DNA of 64,000 bases from Planctomycetota bacterium (GCA_020849665.1 JADLFX010000074.1:1-64000); one strand, 5' to 3'. Shown: positions 18,492 to 28,622, numbered from the stretch's first letter. Notes: generated by a model from the letters alone, not told the origin. Numbers and translations: made by a program.

Positions 18492-18938
18492 TCAACCACG
18501 CTCGCGCTTGCCGGCCGCCTCGCCGCCGAGCCAGGAGCGCAGGCTGCCCAGGACTCCCTTGCGTCCGGGGCGGGCCACGCCGCAGGTGCCCTGGGCGCCC
18601 GGCCCGCCGGCGGCCGGCGTGGTCTCGAGGGGCAATCCCATCTGGGCCCAGTGGGCCACGCCCCCGCGCAGGTTGGCGACCTGCGTGAACCCCTGGGCGC
18701 GCAGGTACTCGCACGCCGCGCTGCTGCGCATCCCGTGTTCGCAGGTCACCAGGTAGCGCGCCTGCGGGGCGAGCTCGCCGATCCGCGCCTCGAGCTCCTG
18801 GATGGGGAGCAGGCGCGCGCCCTTGATGCGGTACTGGCCGTACTCGCCCTCGGTGCGCACGTCGAGGAGCACCAGCTCCGGGTCCTGGGAGAGCGCGGCC
18901 TGGGCCTGCGCGGGATCGAGTTCTTGCCAGCCATTCAT
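18492..18938 (-). CDS. Rhodanese-like domain protein
   Basis: LVLLDVRTEGEYGQYRIKGARLLPIQEL...YLVTCEHGMRSSAACEYLRAQGFTQVANLRGGVAHW. Confidence 0.9.
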   Translation of the reverse strand: MNGWQELDPAQAQAALSQDPELVLLDVRTEGEYGQYRIKGARLLPIQELEARIGELAPQARYLVTCEHGMRSSAACEYLRAQGFTQVANLRGGVAHWAQMGLPLETTPAAGGPGAQGTCGVARPGRKGVLGSLRSWLGGEAAGKRERG

Positions 18939-18990
18939 GGAACGGGTGCCCTGTCTAGGCCAAGGCGATCGGCTACGGAAGGGGGCGGTC

Positions 18991-20793
18991 TCAATCGAGG
19001 TGGGCGCGTTCGCTGTCTCCCATGGCCATTCCGGCGGGGAAGTACTCTCGCCAGCGCTGCGTCACCCGCGCGGCGGTCTCCGGGTCGGCCTGGAGTTCCC
19101 GGGGGTAGGTGGGCTTCATCCTGGCGTCGATCACGATCGGCGGGGTGTAGACGGGCTGGTTGCGCACGACGCGCACCTCGCGGGCCACGAGGTCGGCGGC
19201 CGGCTCGAAGCGGGTGAACGTGGTCCACAGGAAGTTGATCGGCGAGCGCGCGGTCCGCGCCGCATCGTCCACCAGGACCACGAGGGGCCACGGGGCGAAC
19301 CCGGGGTGGGCCGCGTAGCGGAGCGCGGCCCCGGGCTCTGCGGTCCACGTCGGACCGTCCACGACCAGGCAGCCGCCGCAGAACGGCTGGGCGGTGCGGC
19401 AGCCCTGGGGCAGCGCCCCGGAGAACGCGCGCGGCAGGCTGCGCTTCGGCTCGCCCAGGCCGAGCAGCACCCCCTTGCTGCCCTCGTTCACGGTGGGTCC
19501 GGCGTAGTCGAGCGTGTCCATCGAGAGATTGCCGAACACGTAGAGGTCGGTGGCGAACTCGGCCCGGCAGAGCACGTGTTCCAGCGTGGTGCGGAAGTCG
19601 CGCAGGTCCACGGGCCGGTCGGTCAGGAGCAGGAACTTGGTGAGCGCCAGCTGGCCCTCGCCCAGGATCCGGAACGCGCTCACCATGGTCTCGCGCTTGT
19701 AGCGCTCGTGCACCACGGCGGCGGCGAGCGAGTGGTAGCCGGTCTCGCCGTACGCCCAGAGGTCGCGGACCGTGGGCATCACCACGCGGATCAGCGGCAG
19801 GAGCAGCTCCTGCAGGTAGTCGCCCAGGAAGAAGTCCTCCTGGCGCGGCTTGCCCACCACGGTCGCCGGCCACACCGCGTCGCGGCGATGCAGGACGCCG
19901 GCGACGCGCAGCAGCGGATACTCGTGGCGCAGCGAGTAGTAGCCGTAGTGGTCGCCGAACGGACCCTCGGGATGGGTCTCGCCGGGCCGCACCTCGCCCA
20001 CGATCGCGAACTCGGCCTCGGCGAGGACCGGGTTCGGACCCAGGGGATTGCGGGCGAAGGGCAGGCGCCGGCCCTCGAAGAGCGAGGCCAGCAGGAACTC
20101 GGGCACGTTCTCCGGCAGCGGCGCGATCGCGGCCAGGATCAGCGCCGGGGAACCGCCCACGTACACGTTCACGGGCATCGGCCGGCCTGCTCCGTGCCAG
20201 CCGAGGAGGTGCGCGCCGCCGCCGCGGTTGATCTGCATGTGCAGCCCCATGCGCGCGTCGTCGAAGCGCTGGATCCGGTACATCCCCAGGTTCGGCCCGA
20301 GGCCCTGCGGGTGTTCGGTGTGCACGAGCGGCAGGGTGACGAACGCGCCGCCGTCCTCTGGCCAGGTGCGCAGCAGGGGCAGTCGGGTCAGCGCCGGCGG
20401 CTGCTGCACCACCTCGCTCACGGGACCGCGAGCGCGCAGGCGGCGGCCCACCTTCAGCCCGGCGAGGAGCAGGTCGCGATGCGCCCAGAGCCGGCCCAGG
20501 GTGGGCGGCAGAAGGGTGTGGGGCAGCCCGGCCGCGCGCTGGATCAGGCGCTGCGGCTCTGGCCCGAAGGCGAGGTCCACCCGCCGCCGCGTGCCGAAGA
20601 GGTTGGTGACCACCGGGAACGCGCTGCCCCGCGGACGGCGGAAGAGCAGGGCGGGTCCGCCGGCGGCGATGACCCGGCGGTGCACCTCGGCGATCTCGAG
20701 GTCGGGATCCACCTCGGTCTCGATCTCGACCAGCTCACGCTCGCGGCGGAGGAGGTCGAGCAGGGCGCGCAGATCGCGCAGGGGATGGCTCAT
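18991..20793 (-). CDS. ubiD: UbiD family decarboxylase
   Basis: MSHPLRDLRALLDLLRRERELVEIETEVDPDLEIAEVHRRVIAAGGPALLFRRPRGSAFPVVTNLFGT..., NRGGGAHLLGWHGAGRPMPVNVYVGG, PEGPFGDHYGYYSLRHEYPLLRV. Confidence 0.93.
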   Translation of the reverse strand: MSHPLRDLRALLDLLRRERELVEIETEVDPDLEIAEVHRRVIAAGGPALLFRRPRGSAFPVVTNLFGTRRRVDLAFGPEPQRLIQRAAGLPHTLLPPTLGRLWAHRDLLLAGLKVGRRLRARGPVSEVVQQPPALTRLPLLRTWPEDGGAFVTLPLVHTEHPQGLGPNLGMYRIQRFDDARMGLHMQINRGGGAHLLGWHGAGRPMPVNVYVGGSPALILAAIAPLPENVPEFLLASLFEGRRLPFARNPLGPNPVLAEAEFAIVGEVRPGETHPEGPFGDHYGYYSLRHEYPLLRVAGVLHRRDAVWPATVVGKPRQEDFFLGDYLQELLLPLIRVVMPTVRDLWAYGETGYHSLAAAVVHERYKRETMVSAFRILGEGQLALTKFLLLTDRPVDLRDFRTTLEHVLCRAEFATDLYVFGNLSMDTLDYAGPTVNEGSKGVLLGLGEPKRSLPRAFSGALPQGCRTAQPFCGGCLVVDGPTWTAEPGAALRYAAHPGFAPWPLVVLVDDAARTARSPINFLWTTFTRFEPAADLVAREVRVVRNQPVYTPPIVIDARMKPTYPRELQADPETAARVTQRWREYFPAGMAMGDSERAHLD

Positions 20794-22163
20794 GCCCCGC
20801 CTCCGGCGCCGGTGGGGTGCGTGGCGCGGCCGAGCGCCGCGGCGAGCACCGCGGCCGCGCGGTCCATGGCGCCCGCCGTGCCCAGGCGCCCCCGCAGCGT
20901 GGCCAGGCCGGCGAGGCAGCGGCTGCGCGCCGTGCCCTCCTCCCACAGCTCCAGCGCCGAGGCCGTCACCGCGTCCCAGTCGGCGTCCGCGCTCACGAAG
21001 TGCTCGGGCACGATGCGCGTGCCGGTGGCGAGGTTCGCGGAGGCGAAGAACGGAGTGAGCAGGTAGTGGGTGTAGAGGAAGCGGGCCAGGCGTCCGGGCG
21101 CGCGATACACCACCACCGTGGGCACACCCAGGAGGCATGCCTCGAGCGATCCCGTGCCGGACTTCGCCAGGGCCAGGCGCGCGCCTGCGATCGTGGCGTA
21201 GCCGCCGCCCGGCACGAACTCGACCGCGTGGCCGCCGTGCCGCGCCAGCAGCTCGCGGATCCGCCCGGCCTGGCGCGCGTCGCGGTGCGGCAGCACGACG
21301 CGCAGGTCCGGCGTGCCCGCGCGGATGCGTGCGGCGATGCCCAGGAAGCGGGGCAGGTGCAGCTCGATCTCCGCGCTCCGGCTGCCGGGCAGCAACACCA
21401 GGGTGGGGCGCGCGGCGTTGGCCGCGCGCGCCGCGTCCGGCACGGGCTCGGCCGCGAGCTGGTCGATCTGGGGGTGGCCGATGTAGGTGCTGCGCACCCC
21501 CGCCGCGGCGAACCACGCCGGCTCGAACGGGAACACGGTGAGGGCGAGGTCGACGGCGCCGCGGTAGCGGGGCATGCGCCAGGGCGCCCACGCCCAGTAC
21601 TGGGGTGCGATCAGGTGCAGCACCGGGATGCCGCGGCGGCGGGCGGCCGCGCCGAGCACGAGGTGGAAGCCGGGATAGTCGACCAGCACCACGAGGTCCG
21701 GCCGTGCGCCATCGAGCTGGCGCAGGCAGCGCAGGAAGGCACGCACGAAGAAGCCCAGGCTCTTCAGCGCGCCGAGCGCGCCCATCACGGCGCGGTCGCT
21801 GAGCGGGAAGAGCACGCGGCAGCCGGCGCCCGCGAGCAGCGGTCCGCCGAAGGCATCCACCTCCAGCGCCACGCCGCGGGCGCGCAGCGCGGTCAGCAGG
21901 TGCACCGCGTGCCGTTCACCCGAGGTCTCGCCCGCGGACAGGAAGAGGCGCGCCGGCCGCTCGGGCGGGACCCGTGCCAGCAGCGGCACGGTGTCGGGCG
22001 CCGGCCCCGCCGGTGGCGCCGCGAGCAGGGCGCGCGTCCTGGCCCGCACCTCGGCCCGCCGGGGCAGGAACGCCAGCATGTGCAGGGGGAACGCGAGCGC
22101 ACGCACCAGTTCGCGTGCCAGCACCAGCCCGGCCTCCACCCCGCGGCGCGCCGCCCCGCTCAC
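20790..22163 (-). CDS. lpxB: Lipid-A-disaccharide synthase (GTG start)
   Basis: LFLSAGETSGERHAVHLLTALRARG, DYPGFHLVLGAAARRRGIPVLHLIAPQYWAWAPWRMPRYRGAVDLALTVFPFE, LLPGSRSAEIELHLPRFL, TGSLEACLLGVPTVVVYRA. Confidence 0.93.
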   Translation of the reverse strand: MSGAARRGVEAGLVLARELVRALAFPLHMLAFLPRRAEVRARTRALLAAPPAGPAPDTVPLLARVPPERPARLFLSAGETSGERHAVHLLTALRARGVALEVDAFGGPLLAGAGCRVLFPLSDRAVMGALGALKSLGFFVRAFLRCLRQLDGARPDLVVLVDYPGFHLVLGAAARRRGIPVLHLIAPQYWAWAPWRMPRYRGAVDLALTVFPFEPAWFAAAGVRSTYIGHPQIDQLAAEPVPDAARAANAARPTLVLLPGSRSAEIELHLPRFLGIAARIRAGTPDLRVVLPHRDARQAGRIRELLARHGGHAVEFVPGGGYATIAGARLALAKSGTGSLEACLLGVPTVVVYRAPGRLARFLYTHYLLTPFFASANLATGTRIVPEHFVSADADWDAVTASALELWEEGTARSRCLAGLATLRGRLGTAGAMDRAAAVLAAALGRATHPTGAGGGA

Positions 22164-22951
22164 AGGTCCATCCTGCGGAAGGCGCGGTCGGCGGCGAGGT
22201 AGAGCAGCACGGTGGCGCCGAGGAGCCAGACGCCGCTGGCGAGGAAGAGCTGCATGAACCCCACGTTGCCCGCCAGCACGGGGCCGTAGACGTCGAAGTC
22301 CGAGAACCGGAACAGGCTCGCCACGCGGATCTGCTGCACGAAGAAGATCCCCACCTGGATCACGATCACGGTGCCGACCGCGAACGCGACGTGCACCTGG
22401 CTGCGGAAGAGCACCGAGCAGAGCACCGTGAAGGTGAAGAGGGTCAGCACGAAGAGCGCGTTGTGGAACGCCGCGATGGTGACGGCGGCGAAGGGCAGGC
22501 TGTGGTCGATGATCCAGCTCAACGGGACCGCGCTCCACGAGGTGAGGAAGATCGGCACGACCACGACCAGCGCCAGCACCCAGTACTTGTCCCAGAGCAC
22601 CCGGCTGCGCGACACCGGCCGTCCCAGCAGGAACTCCAGCGTCTGGTTCTCGCGCTCGCGCGCCACGACACCGGTGCCCAGCAGGACCGCGCAGGCGATG
22701 CCGACCACGTTCACGCCCTTGAAGAACATCTGGATCGCCATGTAGGCACGGTATGCGGCACCGGAGTCCGGGCTGGTGATCGCGTCGACCAGCCGCTTGA
22801 CGAAGTCGGCCGGGATCATCCGGGCCAGCGAGGCGGCCTCCGGTCGCAGGGTCGGCCAGAGCACGATCGCCGGCACCAGCAGCACCTCCAGGAGGAGCGT
22901 GTAGGTGACGGCCATCCAGCACGACTCGCGCCAGGTCTTGCCGGCGATCAT
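22160..22951 (-). CDS. ABC-2 type transporter permease
   Basis: Multi-TM; GVVARERENQTLEFLLGRPVSRSRVLWDKYWVLALVVVVPIFL typical of ABC-2 permeases; adjacent ATPase. Confidence 0.88.
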   Translation of the reverse strand: MIAGKTWRESCWMAVTYTLLLEVLLVPAIVLWPTLRPEAASLARMIPADFVKRLVDAITSPDSGAAYRAYMAIQMFFKGVNVVGIACAVLLGTGVVARERENQTLEFLLGRPVSRSRVLWDKYWVLALVVVVPIFLTSWSAVPLSWIIDHSLPFAAVTIAAFHNALFVLTLFTFTVLCSVLFRSQVHVAFAVGTVIVIQVGIFFVQQIRVASLFRFSDFDVYGPVLAGNVGFMQLFLASGVWLLGATVLLYLAADRAFRRMDL

Positions 22952-23829
22952 GGCGCGCGCACCTCGGTGAGGCCCTTGTAGATCTCCTCCAGCCGCGTGT
23001 CGCCGACCTCCGCGGAGCGGATCCGCCGCGGGTCGATCCGGGCCAGCCACGCGTACGGGTTGCCCGGCACCGACACGCGCAGCGCCCCGTCCGGCTCCTC
23101 GCGCACCTGCTCGTGGCCATCCGGCAGCGGCGTGCCCGCCTCCAGGCGCAGCCGGATCTCGTGGCGCAGGGCGTCACGCACGGCGCGGACGCGCGCGTCG
23201 TCGACCACGCGCCCCTCGTGCAGGAAGAGCAGGCGGTCGGCCAGCGCCTCGACCTCGCTCAGGTGATGCGAGCTGAGCACGATCGTGCGCCCGGCGCGCT
23301 GCAGCTCGCGCAGCACGTCGCGCAGCTGCAGGCGTGCGGTGGCATCCAGGGCCCGGTCCGGCTCGTCCAGCAGGTAGAGCTCCACCTCCGGGACCAGGGT
23401 GGCGAGCAAGGCCAGCTTCTGCTTCATGCCGGCGGAGTAGGTGCGGATGCGCCGGTGGAGCGGCAGCCCGAAGAGCTCCTCCAGGCGCCGGCGCAGCGGC
23501 AGGTCCACCGCCGCGTAGAAGCGCAGCGCGAACTCCAGGAACGCAGAGCCGCGCATGTGCAGGTAGAGGGACGTCTCGCCGGGCAGGTAGGCGGTGCGCC
23601 GGCGGATCGCGAGGGAGTCCCACGCCGGGTCGAGGCCGTGCACCTGGACCGCGCCGCCGTCCCGCCGCGTCAAGCCGAGCAGGATCCGGAGGCAGGTGCT
23701 CTTGCCCGCGCCGTTCGGCCCCACGAAGCCGAGCACCTCGCCGCGCGCCACGTGCAGGTCCACGCCGTGCAGCACGGGCCGCGTGCCGTAGCGCTTGTCC
23801 ACCCCGCGCATTTCCAGGACGTGGCTCAT
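22948..23829 (-). CDS. ABC transporter ATP-binding protein
   Basis: GFVGPNGAGKSTCLRILLGL, YSAGMKQKLALLATLVPEVELYLLDEPDRALD, VLSSHHLSEVEALADRLLFLHEGR. Confidence 0.95.
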   Translation of the reverse strand: MSHVLEMRGVDKRYGTRPVLHGVDLHVARGEVLGFVGPNGAGKSTCLRILLGLTRRDGGAVQVHGLDPAWDSLAIRRRTAYLPGETSLYLHMRGSAFLEFALRFYAAVDLPLRRRLEELFGLPLHRRIRTYSAGMKQKLALLATLVPEVELYLLDEPDRALDATARLQLRDVLRELQRAGRTIVLSSHHLSEVEALADRLLFLHEGRVVDDARVRAVRDALRHEIRLRLEAGTPLPDGHEQVREEPDGALRVSVPGNPYAWLARIDPRRIRSAEVGDTRLEEIYKGLTEVRAP

Positions 23830-24392
23830 GCCGCGCAGCGCAGGAAGTTGGCGAGCAGCGTGACGCCGGCCTCGGTCAGGAACGACTCGGGATGGAACTG
23901 CACGCCGAACGTGGGGGCCGTGCGGTGGCGCAGAGCCATCAACACCCCGTCGCCGGTGTGGGCCAGCGGCACGAGCGCCTCCGGCAGCGGTTCGCGCACC
24001 ACGAGCGAGTGGTAGCGCGCCGCGGCGAGGGGCGCCGGCAGACCCGCGAAGAGCCCTGCGCCGTCGTGGTGCACGGGCGTGGTCGTGCCATGGCAGGGGG
24101 TGCCCCGCGCAACCGTGCCGCCGTACGCGGCGCCGATCGCCTGGTGGCCCAGGCACACGCCGAGGATCGGCACGCGCGCCTCGAAGGCGCGCACCGCCGC
24201 CATGCTGGCGCCGGCCCGTGCCGGCCACCCCGGACCCGGCGAGAGCACCAGAGCCCCGGGCGCGAGCGCGGCGATCCCGGCCACGTCGATGCGCTCGCTG
24301 CGCCGCACCAGCACCTCGGCGCCGAGCGTCTGGAACGCCTGGGCGAGGTTCCAGACGAATGAGTCCTGGTTGTCGAGCAGCACCACGCGCAC
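23826..24392 (-). CDS. trpG: Aminodeoxychorismate/anthranilate synthase component II (GTG start)
   Basis: VRVVLLDNQDSFVWNLAQAF, LSPGPGWP, ILGVCLGHQAIGAAYGG, RYHSLVV, FGVQFHPESFLTEAG. Confidence 0.9.
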   Translation of the reverse strand: MRVVLLDNQDSFVWNLAQAFQTLGAEVLVRRSERIDVAGIAALAPGALVLSPGPGWPARAGASMAAVRAFEARVPILGVCLGHQAIGAAYGGTVARGTPCHGTTTPVHHDGAGLFAGLPAPLAAARYHSLVVREPLPEALVPLAHTGDGVLMALRHRTAPTFGVQFHPESFLTEAGVTLLANFLRCAA

Positions 24393-24528
24393 CGGGGGGA
24401 TTGGAGCGCCTGCCGCCGCCGCGCTCCACACGCCGGCGCGAGGATCCGTGGTACGCCGCAGGGTCGGGCGCCCGCCCGGGCGGCGCGGACGTGCATCGGC
24501 CTCGGCCAGCGGGTATCTCAGGCGTCCC

Positions 24529-25881
24529 GTGAACATCCTGATCGTGGGACTGGGCGAGGTGGGCACCTATCTCGCCAACATGCTGTCCAACGACGGCCAC
24601 TCGGTGACGGTCGTGGACCCGAACCCGCAACGGGTCGGCCGCTGCTCCGACGTGCTCGATGTCAAGTCGGTCACCGGCGACGGCTCGCGGCCGGACATCC
24701 TGGAGCGGGCCGACGCCGGCGACGCCGACCTGCTCCTGGCGGTCAGCAACGACGACAACGTCAACATGCTGACCTGCCTGTTCGGCAAGCGCATGGGGGC
24801 CAAGAAGACCGTGCTGCGGGTCAAGGACATGACCCCGTTCCGCGGCTTCCAGACCTTCTTCCGCAAGAACCTGCTCTTCGACCTGATCCTCTCGGTGGAC
24901 GAGATCGCGGCCGAGGAGATCGTGAAGCACCTGCGCCAGCACGAGGGGGTCGGCGTGGAGGCCTTCGCGGATGGCCGCGTGCAGATGCGCCGCCTGCGCA
25001 TGCCCGACGAATCGGTCTTCCTCGCCACCCCTCTGCGCAGCCTGAAGCTCCCGCCGGGCATGCTCCTGGCCGCGCTGCAGCGCGGCAACGACGTGGAGAT
25101 CCCGGGCGGCGACCACGTCCTGCAGGCCGGCGACGAGGTGTTCGTGATCGGCGAGCCCAGGGCGGTCGCGACGTTCGAGCGCAAGGCGGGGGTCAAGACC
25201 AGCCCCCTGCGCAACGTCGTGCTCTCCGGTTCGTCAGGGATCGCGCACCTGGTGCAGCGGTCGCTGCAGCGCCTCGGGGCGAAGACCCGCATCCTGGTCG
25301 AGGATCGCGAGGAGGCGCATGAACTCGCGGGCCAGCTCGAGGGCGTGACGGTCCTGCACGGCAGCGGCACCGACCTGGGACTGCTGCGCGAGGAGCACAT
25401 CGGCGAGGCCGACGCCTTTGTCGGGCTCTCGGACCGCGACGAGGAGAACCTCATGTCGTGCCAGCTGGCGCGCAGCCTGCGCGTGCCGCGCACCATCGCC
25501 CTGGTGCAGAAGCCCGACTACGTGACCATCTACCAGGCCCTGGGCATCGACGTGGCGGTCTCGCCGCGCCTGCTCTGCGCCAACCGCATCCTCTCGTTCG
25601 TGCGCAGCGGCAGCATGAGCACGGTCACCACCATCGGCGAGGGGCAGGTCGAGATCTTCGAGCTGGAACTGAAGGCCGGCTGCCGGCTGGTCGGCAAGAC
25701 CCTGGCCGAGGCCGCGTTTCCCAAGGGCTCGCTCGTGTGCGCGATCGCGCGCGACGACGGCGAGGTGGTGGTGCCGCGCGGCGAGGACCAGCTGCACGCG
25801 CTGGACAACCTGGTGGTGGTGGCGCGGCACGAGGTCGTGCCGGAGGTCCTGGCCCACTGCGGCATGGAGTCCGAGCGCTAG
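24529..25881 (+). CDS. trkA: Trk potassium transporter NAD-binding subunit TrkA (GTG start)
   Basis: VNILIVGLGEVGTYLANMLSNDGHSVTVVD, VLDVKSVTGDGSRPDILERADAGDADLLLAVSNDDNVNMLTCLFGKRMGAKKTVLRVKD; second RCK/TrkA_N domain NVVLSGSSGIAHLVQRSLQ. Confidence 0.93.
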   Translation: MNILIVGLGEVGTYLANMLSNDGHSVTVVDPNPQRVGRCSDVLDVKSVTGDGSRPDILERADAGDADLLLAVSNDDNVNMLTCLFGKRMGAKKTVLRVKDMTPFRGFQTFFRKNLLFDLILSVDEIAAEEIVKHLRQHEGVGVEAFADGRVQMRRLRMPDESVFLATPLRSLKLPPGMLLAALQRGNDVEIPGGDHVLQAGDEVFVIGEPRAVATFERKAGVKTSPLRNVVLSGSSGIAHLVQRSLQRLGAKTRILVEDREEAHELAGQLEGVTVLHGSGTDLGLLREEHIGEADAFVGLSDRDEENLMSCQLARSLRVPRTIALVQKPDYVTIYQALGIDVAVSPRLLCANRILSFVRSGSMSTVTTIGEGQVEIFELELKAGCRLVGKTLAEAAFPKGSLVCAIARDDGEVVVPRGEDQLHALDNLVVVARHEVVPEVLAHCGMESER

Positions 25882-25915
25882 CCGGCCTGCGCCGACGCGC
25901 CGGACCCGCCGCGGC

Positions 25916-26716
25916 TCAGCGCACGATCTCCTTGCCGCGCTTCACCACCGTGATGTCGTCCGGCCGGTGCTTGCTGGTCACGGCGGGGGGGAACGGCTCG
26001 GGCGTCGCGAGGCTCTCGAGCAGCGGGCGCAGGCCGGCGAACACCAGGTAGCGTTCGCTGCGGCCCTGGTCCTCCAGGCTGGCCTCGCCGGCGATCAGTC
26101 CCACGAACCGGTACGAGCCGTTCTCCGGGTCGACCTGGAAGAGGCCGCTGCCCGGGGGCGGGGTGCGGCCCGGCCACTCGAGGAGGTCGCCGCGCACGCT
26201 CTCGCCCTGCGCGAGCCGCACGTCGATGCGTTCCACGTCGATGCCGCGGTGCACCAGCACCGCCAGCACGTCGTCGCTGCGCAGCGGGCGTTCCAGGAGC
26301 GGCACGGACTGCTGCTTGAGGTCGTGGTCCACGCGGCAGAGGATCCCCCCGGCCGGCACGATCGTGCCGTCGTCCACCATCGGCGTGCCGGCGAGGAAGT
26401 AGTGCAGGCGGCAGGGTCCGGAGCGCGCGGTGCGACCCAGGAGCAGCACGCCCTCGGTGGTCGCGGCGCCCTGTTCCACGCCGCCCCGGGTCTCGATCCG
26501 GACGACCGGGCGGGTCCGGTCGGGGAAGTCCACGCCGGAGAACACGTGCGGGTAGCAGCCGGTGAGCAGGAGCGCGGCCACGCCGGCCAGGGCCGCCGCC
26601 CGGCCGCGGCCCGGTGCGGCGCCCCGCGACGCGGTGCGTGCCGCACGGCCCGGGACGGGCGGCCACCGGCGCGGGGCGCCGGCCGCAGCCCGCGGGGCCT
26701 GCTGGGTGGTGGTCAT
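25916..26716 (-). CDS. Putative lipoprotein, no recognised family
   Basis: ALAGVAALLLTGCYPHVFSG lipobox-like; remainder unrecognised. Confidence 0.6.
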   Translation of the reverse strand: MTTTQQAPRAAAGAPRRWPPVPGRAARTASRGAAPGRGRAAALAGVAALLLTGCYPHVFSGVDFPDRTRPVVRIETRGGVEQGAATTEGVLLLGRTARSGPCRLHYFLAGTPMVDDGTIVPAGGILCRVDHDLKQQSVPLLERPLRSDDVLAVLVHRGIDVERIDVRLAQGESVRGDLLEWPGRTPPPGSGLFQVDPENGSYRFVGLIAGEASLEDQGRSERYLVFAGLRPLLESLATPEPFPPAVTSKHRPDDITVVKRGKEIVR

Positions 26717-26747
26717 GGTCGCGGTCCGGGTGCGCCGGGGGTGGGTC

Positions 26748-28427
26748 TCACACCTTGTTCATGTACTCGCGGACCCAGCGTACCCACGCTTCCTCGAGCT
26801 TGGCCCAGTCGACGCCGGCGAACGCCTCCTCGACCGCCTTCTTCTGATTGCCGCTCTTGAGCATGACCTCGCGGTACTTGTCGAGGATGCCCTCCCAGGC
26901 CGGATCCCAGGCGTTGCCCATGGCCTTGCCCCGCCGGAAGAAGTCGACCATGGAGTAGCCCTGGGCGTAGTAGTCCGCGGCGCGGCCGCCGTAGAACTTG
27001 TCCTTGTTCCAGCTCACGATCTCGCGCAGCGGAACCCACTTCTTGGTGGTCACGATCTCGGCGATGTCGCGCTTGCGCATCTTCGAGGCCGCATACACCC
27101 ACCTGCCGTTGCGCAGCTCGTAGCTGCCGAAGTAGTCGCCGGTGCCCTCGTCGAACCAGCGGTGCAGTTCCACGCCGGGCATGAGGCCCGCGTTGGGGTT
27201 CTCGGGCTGGGTCTCCGCAGGCTTCTGGGTCTCGCCGGTCTTGGGTGCCGCCACGGGAGCGCGGAAGTACGCGTCGCTGTACTGGTGCCAGCCCTCGTGG
27301 TACGCGACCGTGTCCACGCCACCCTTGCCCATCCACTTCTCGCGGTCCATGAAGATCACCAGCTCCTTGGACCCGGGGTTGAACCAGCCCACGGTGCCGC
27401 CGCCCACGTCAGGCCCGCTGTACTTGCGGAAGGTGTCGTAGTCGCTGCAGATGCGCAGCACCGACCACGCGTTGCCCATCCGGTCGTGCGGCGGGTAGTA
27501 CTGCTGGTACAGCTCGCGCATCTTGTCCATGCGGCCGGCCAGCGCCTTGGCCTCGGTCTCGGCCTGCATGCGCTTGTCCGGCTTGTCCTTGTCCCACGTG
27601 AACATGACGATGAAGTTCGGCGTCGTGAGCAGGTCCCAGTTCTCGAAGTCGGAGATGTTCTTGTAGGCGCGGGTCAGCTCGCGCTTGCGCTGGTCGGTGG
27701 CGGCGTGGGCATTGGCGTTCACCTTCTCCTCCAGCGAGCCGGCGCCGCCCGCGTTCTCTTTCAGCGGCTGCAGGCTGGTGACCATGGTCTGGGCCCAGCT
27801 CAGGAACTTCTGGTCCGGGCGGTCGCCGCGCTTGACCGGCAGCACGCACTCGATCACCACCTCGCGCTCGCCCAGGTCGTACGCGGCCGCCTGGCGGTAC
27901 CAGATGTCCTTGGCCGGGCGGCCATCCGGCGTGCGGCCGTCCTGGATCGTGACCCACTCCCAGAGCTTGAACGCGGGGGTCTTGCCCTTGGCGGCGACCT
28001 CCTTGCCGCGCAGGAGGATCTTGCGGTCCTTCTGGCCGCCCGGGTCCTTGGTGACGAAGTCCTCGTAGCTCTTGAAGCGCATGCGCGCCATCCGCTCCAG
28101 CAGGGCCTTGGTGGCCGCGTCGATCTGGTCGCCCTCCTTGGGTGCCTTGGGCTGGGTGCGGACGAACTCGTAGACGAAGAGGTCCCAGCTGTAGACGCCG
28201 CCCGCGCCGTGGATGTAGTCGCCCGGGTCGTCGGGCTTGTACTGGGCCCGGGTCATGCCGTCCGACTGACCCAGCTTGAGGGGCACGCGCGTCAGCTTCT
28301 TGTACACGCGGTACTTGATGCCGATGTCCTCCACCTCCTCCCAGCGGTAGTCCTGGGCGAGGAGGGGGGCGGCGGTGCCCAGTACGAGGGCGGCAAGGGC
28401 CAGGAGGGGGCTGCGGGGGGTCGCCAT
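26748..28427 (-). CDS. Secreted protein with HExxH peptidase-like (DUF1570-type) region
   Basis: Signal MATPRSPLLALAALVLGTAAPLLAQ; VDTVAYHEGWHQYSDAYF...LHRWFDEGTGDYFGSYE. Confidence 0.75.
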   Translation of the reverse strand: MATPRSPLLALAALVLGTAAPLLAQDYRWEEVEDIGIKYRVYKKLTRVPLKLGQSDGMTRAQYKPDDPGDYIHGAGGVYSWDLFVYEFVRTQPKAPKEGDQIDAATKALLERMARMRFKSYEDFVTKDPGGQKDRKILLRGKEVAAKGKTPAFKLWEWVTIQDGRTPDGRPAKDIWYRQAAAYDLGEREVVIECVLPVKRGDRPDQKFLSWAQTMVTSLQPLKENAGGAGSLEEKVNANAHAATDQRKRELTRAYKNISDFENWDLLTTPNFIVMFTWDKDKPDKRMQAETEAKALAGRMDKMRELYQQYYPPHDRMGNAWSVLRICSDYDTFRKYSGPDVGGGTVGWFNPGSKELVIFMDREKWMGKGGVDTVAYHEGWHQYSDAYFRAPVAAPKTGETQKPAETQPENPNAGLMPGVELHRWFDEGTGDYFGSYELRNGRWVYAASKMRKRDIAEIVTTKKWVPLREIVSWNKDKFYGGRAADYYAQGYSMVDFFRRGKAMGNAWDPAWEGILDKYREVMLKSGNQKKAVEEAFAGVDWAKLEEAWVRWVREYMNKV

Positions 28428-28622
28428 GGGGAGTTCGGGCTCTGGTGTGCCTGCGGGGGTGCGTTCGGGTCGGCAGTATAGCGGGCCTCCGCCTGCCGGC
28501 CGGGGGCGGGATACGGCCGCGCGTGCCTGCATGGCGCACGGAATCCTGTCGTGCTCCCAGGCCACGGTCCCGCCGAGCCGCCGCCCCGAGGGGCCATCGG
28601 GCCGCGGACCGCGCGCGACGCC

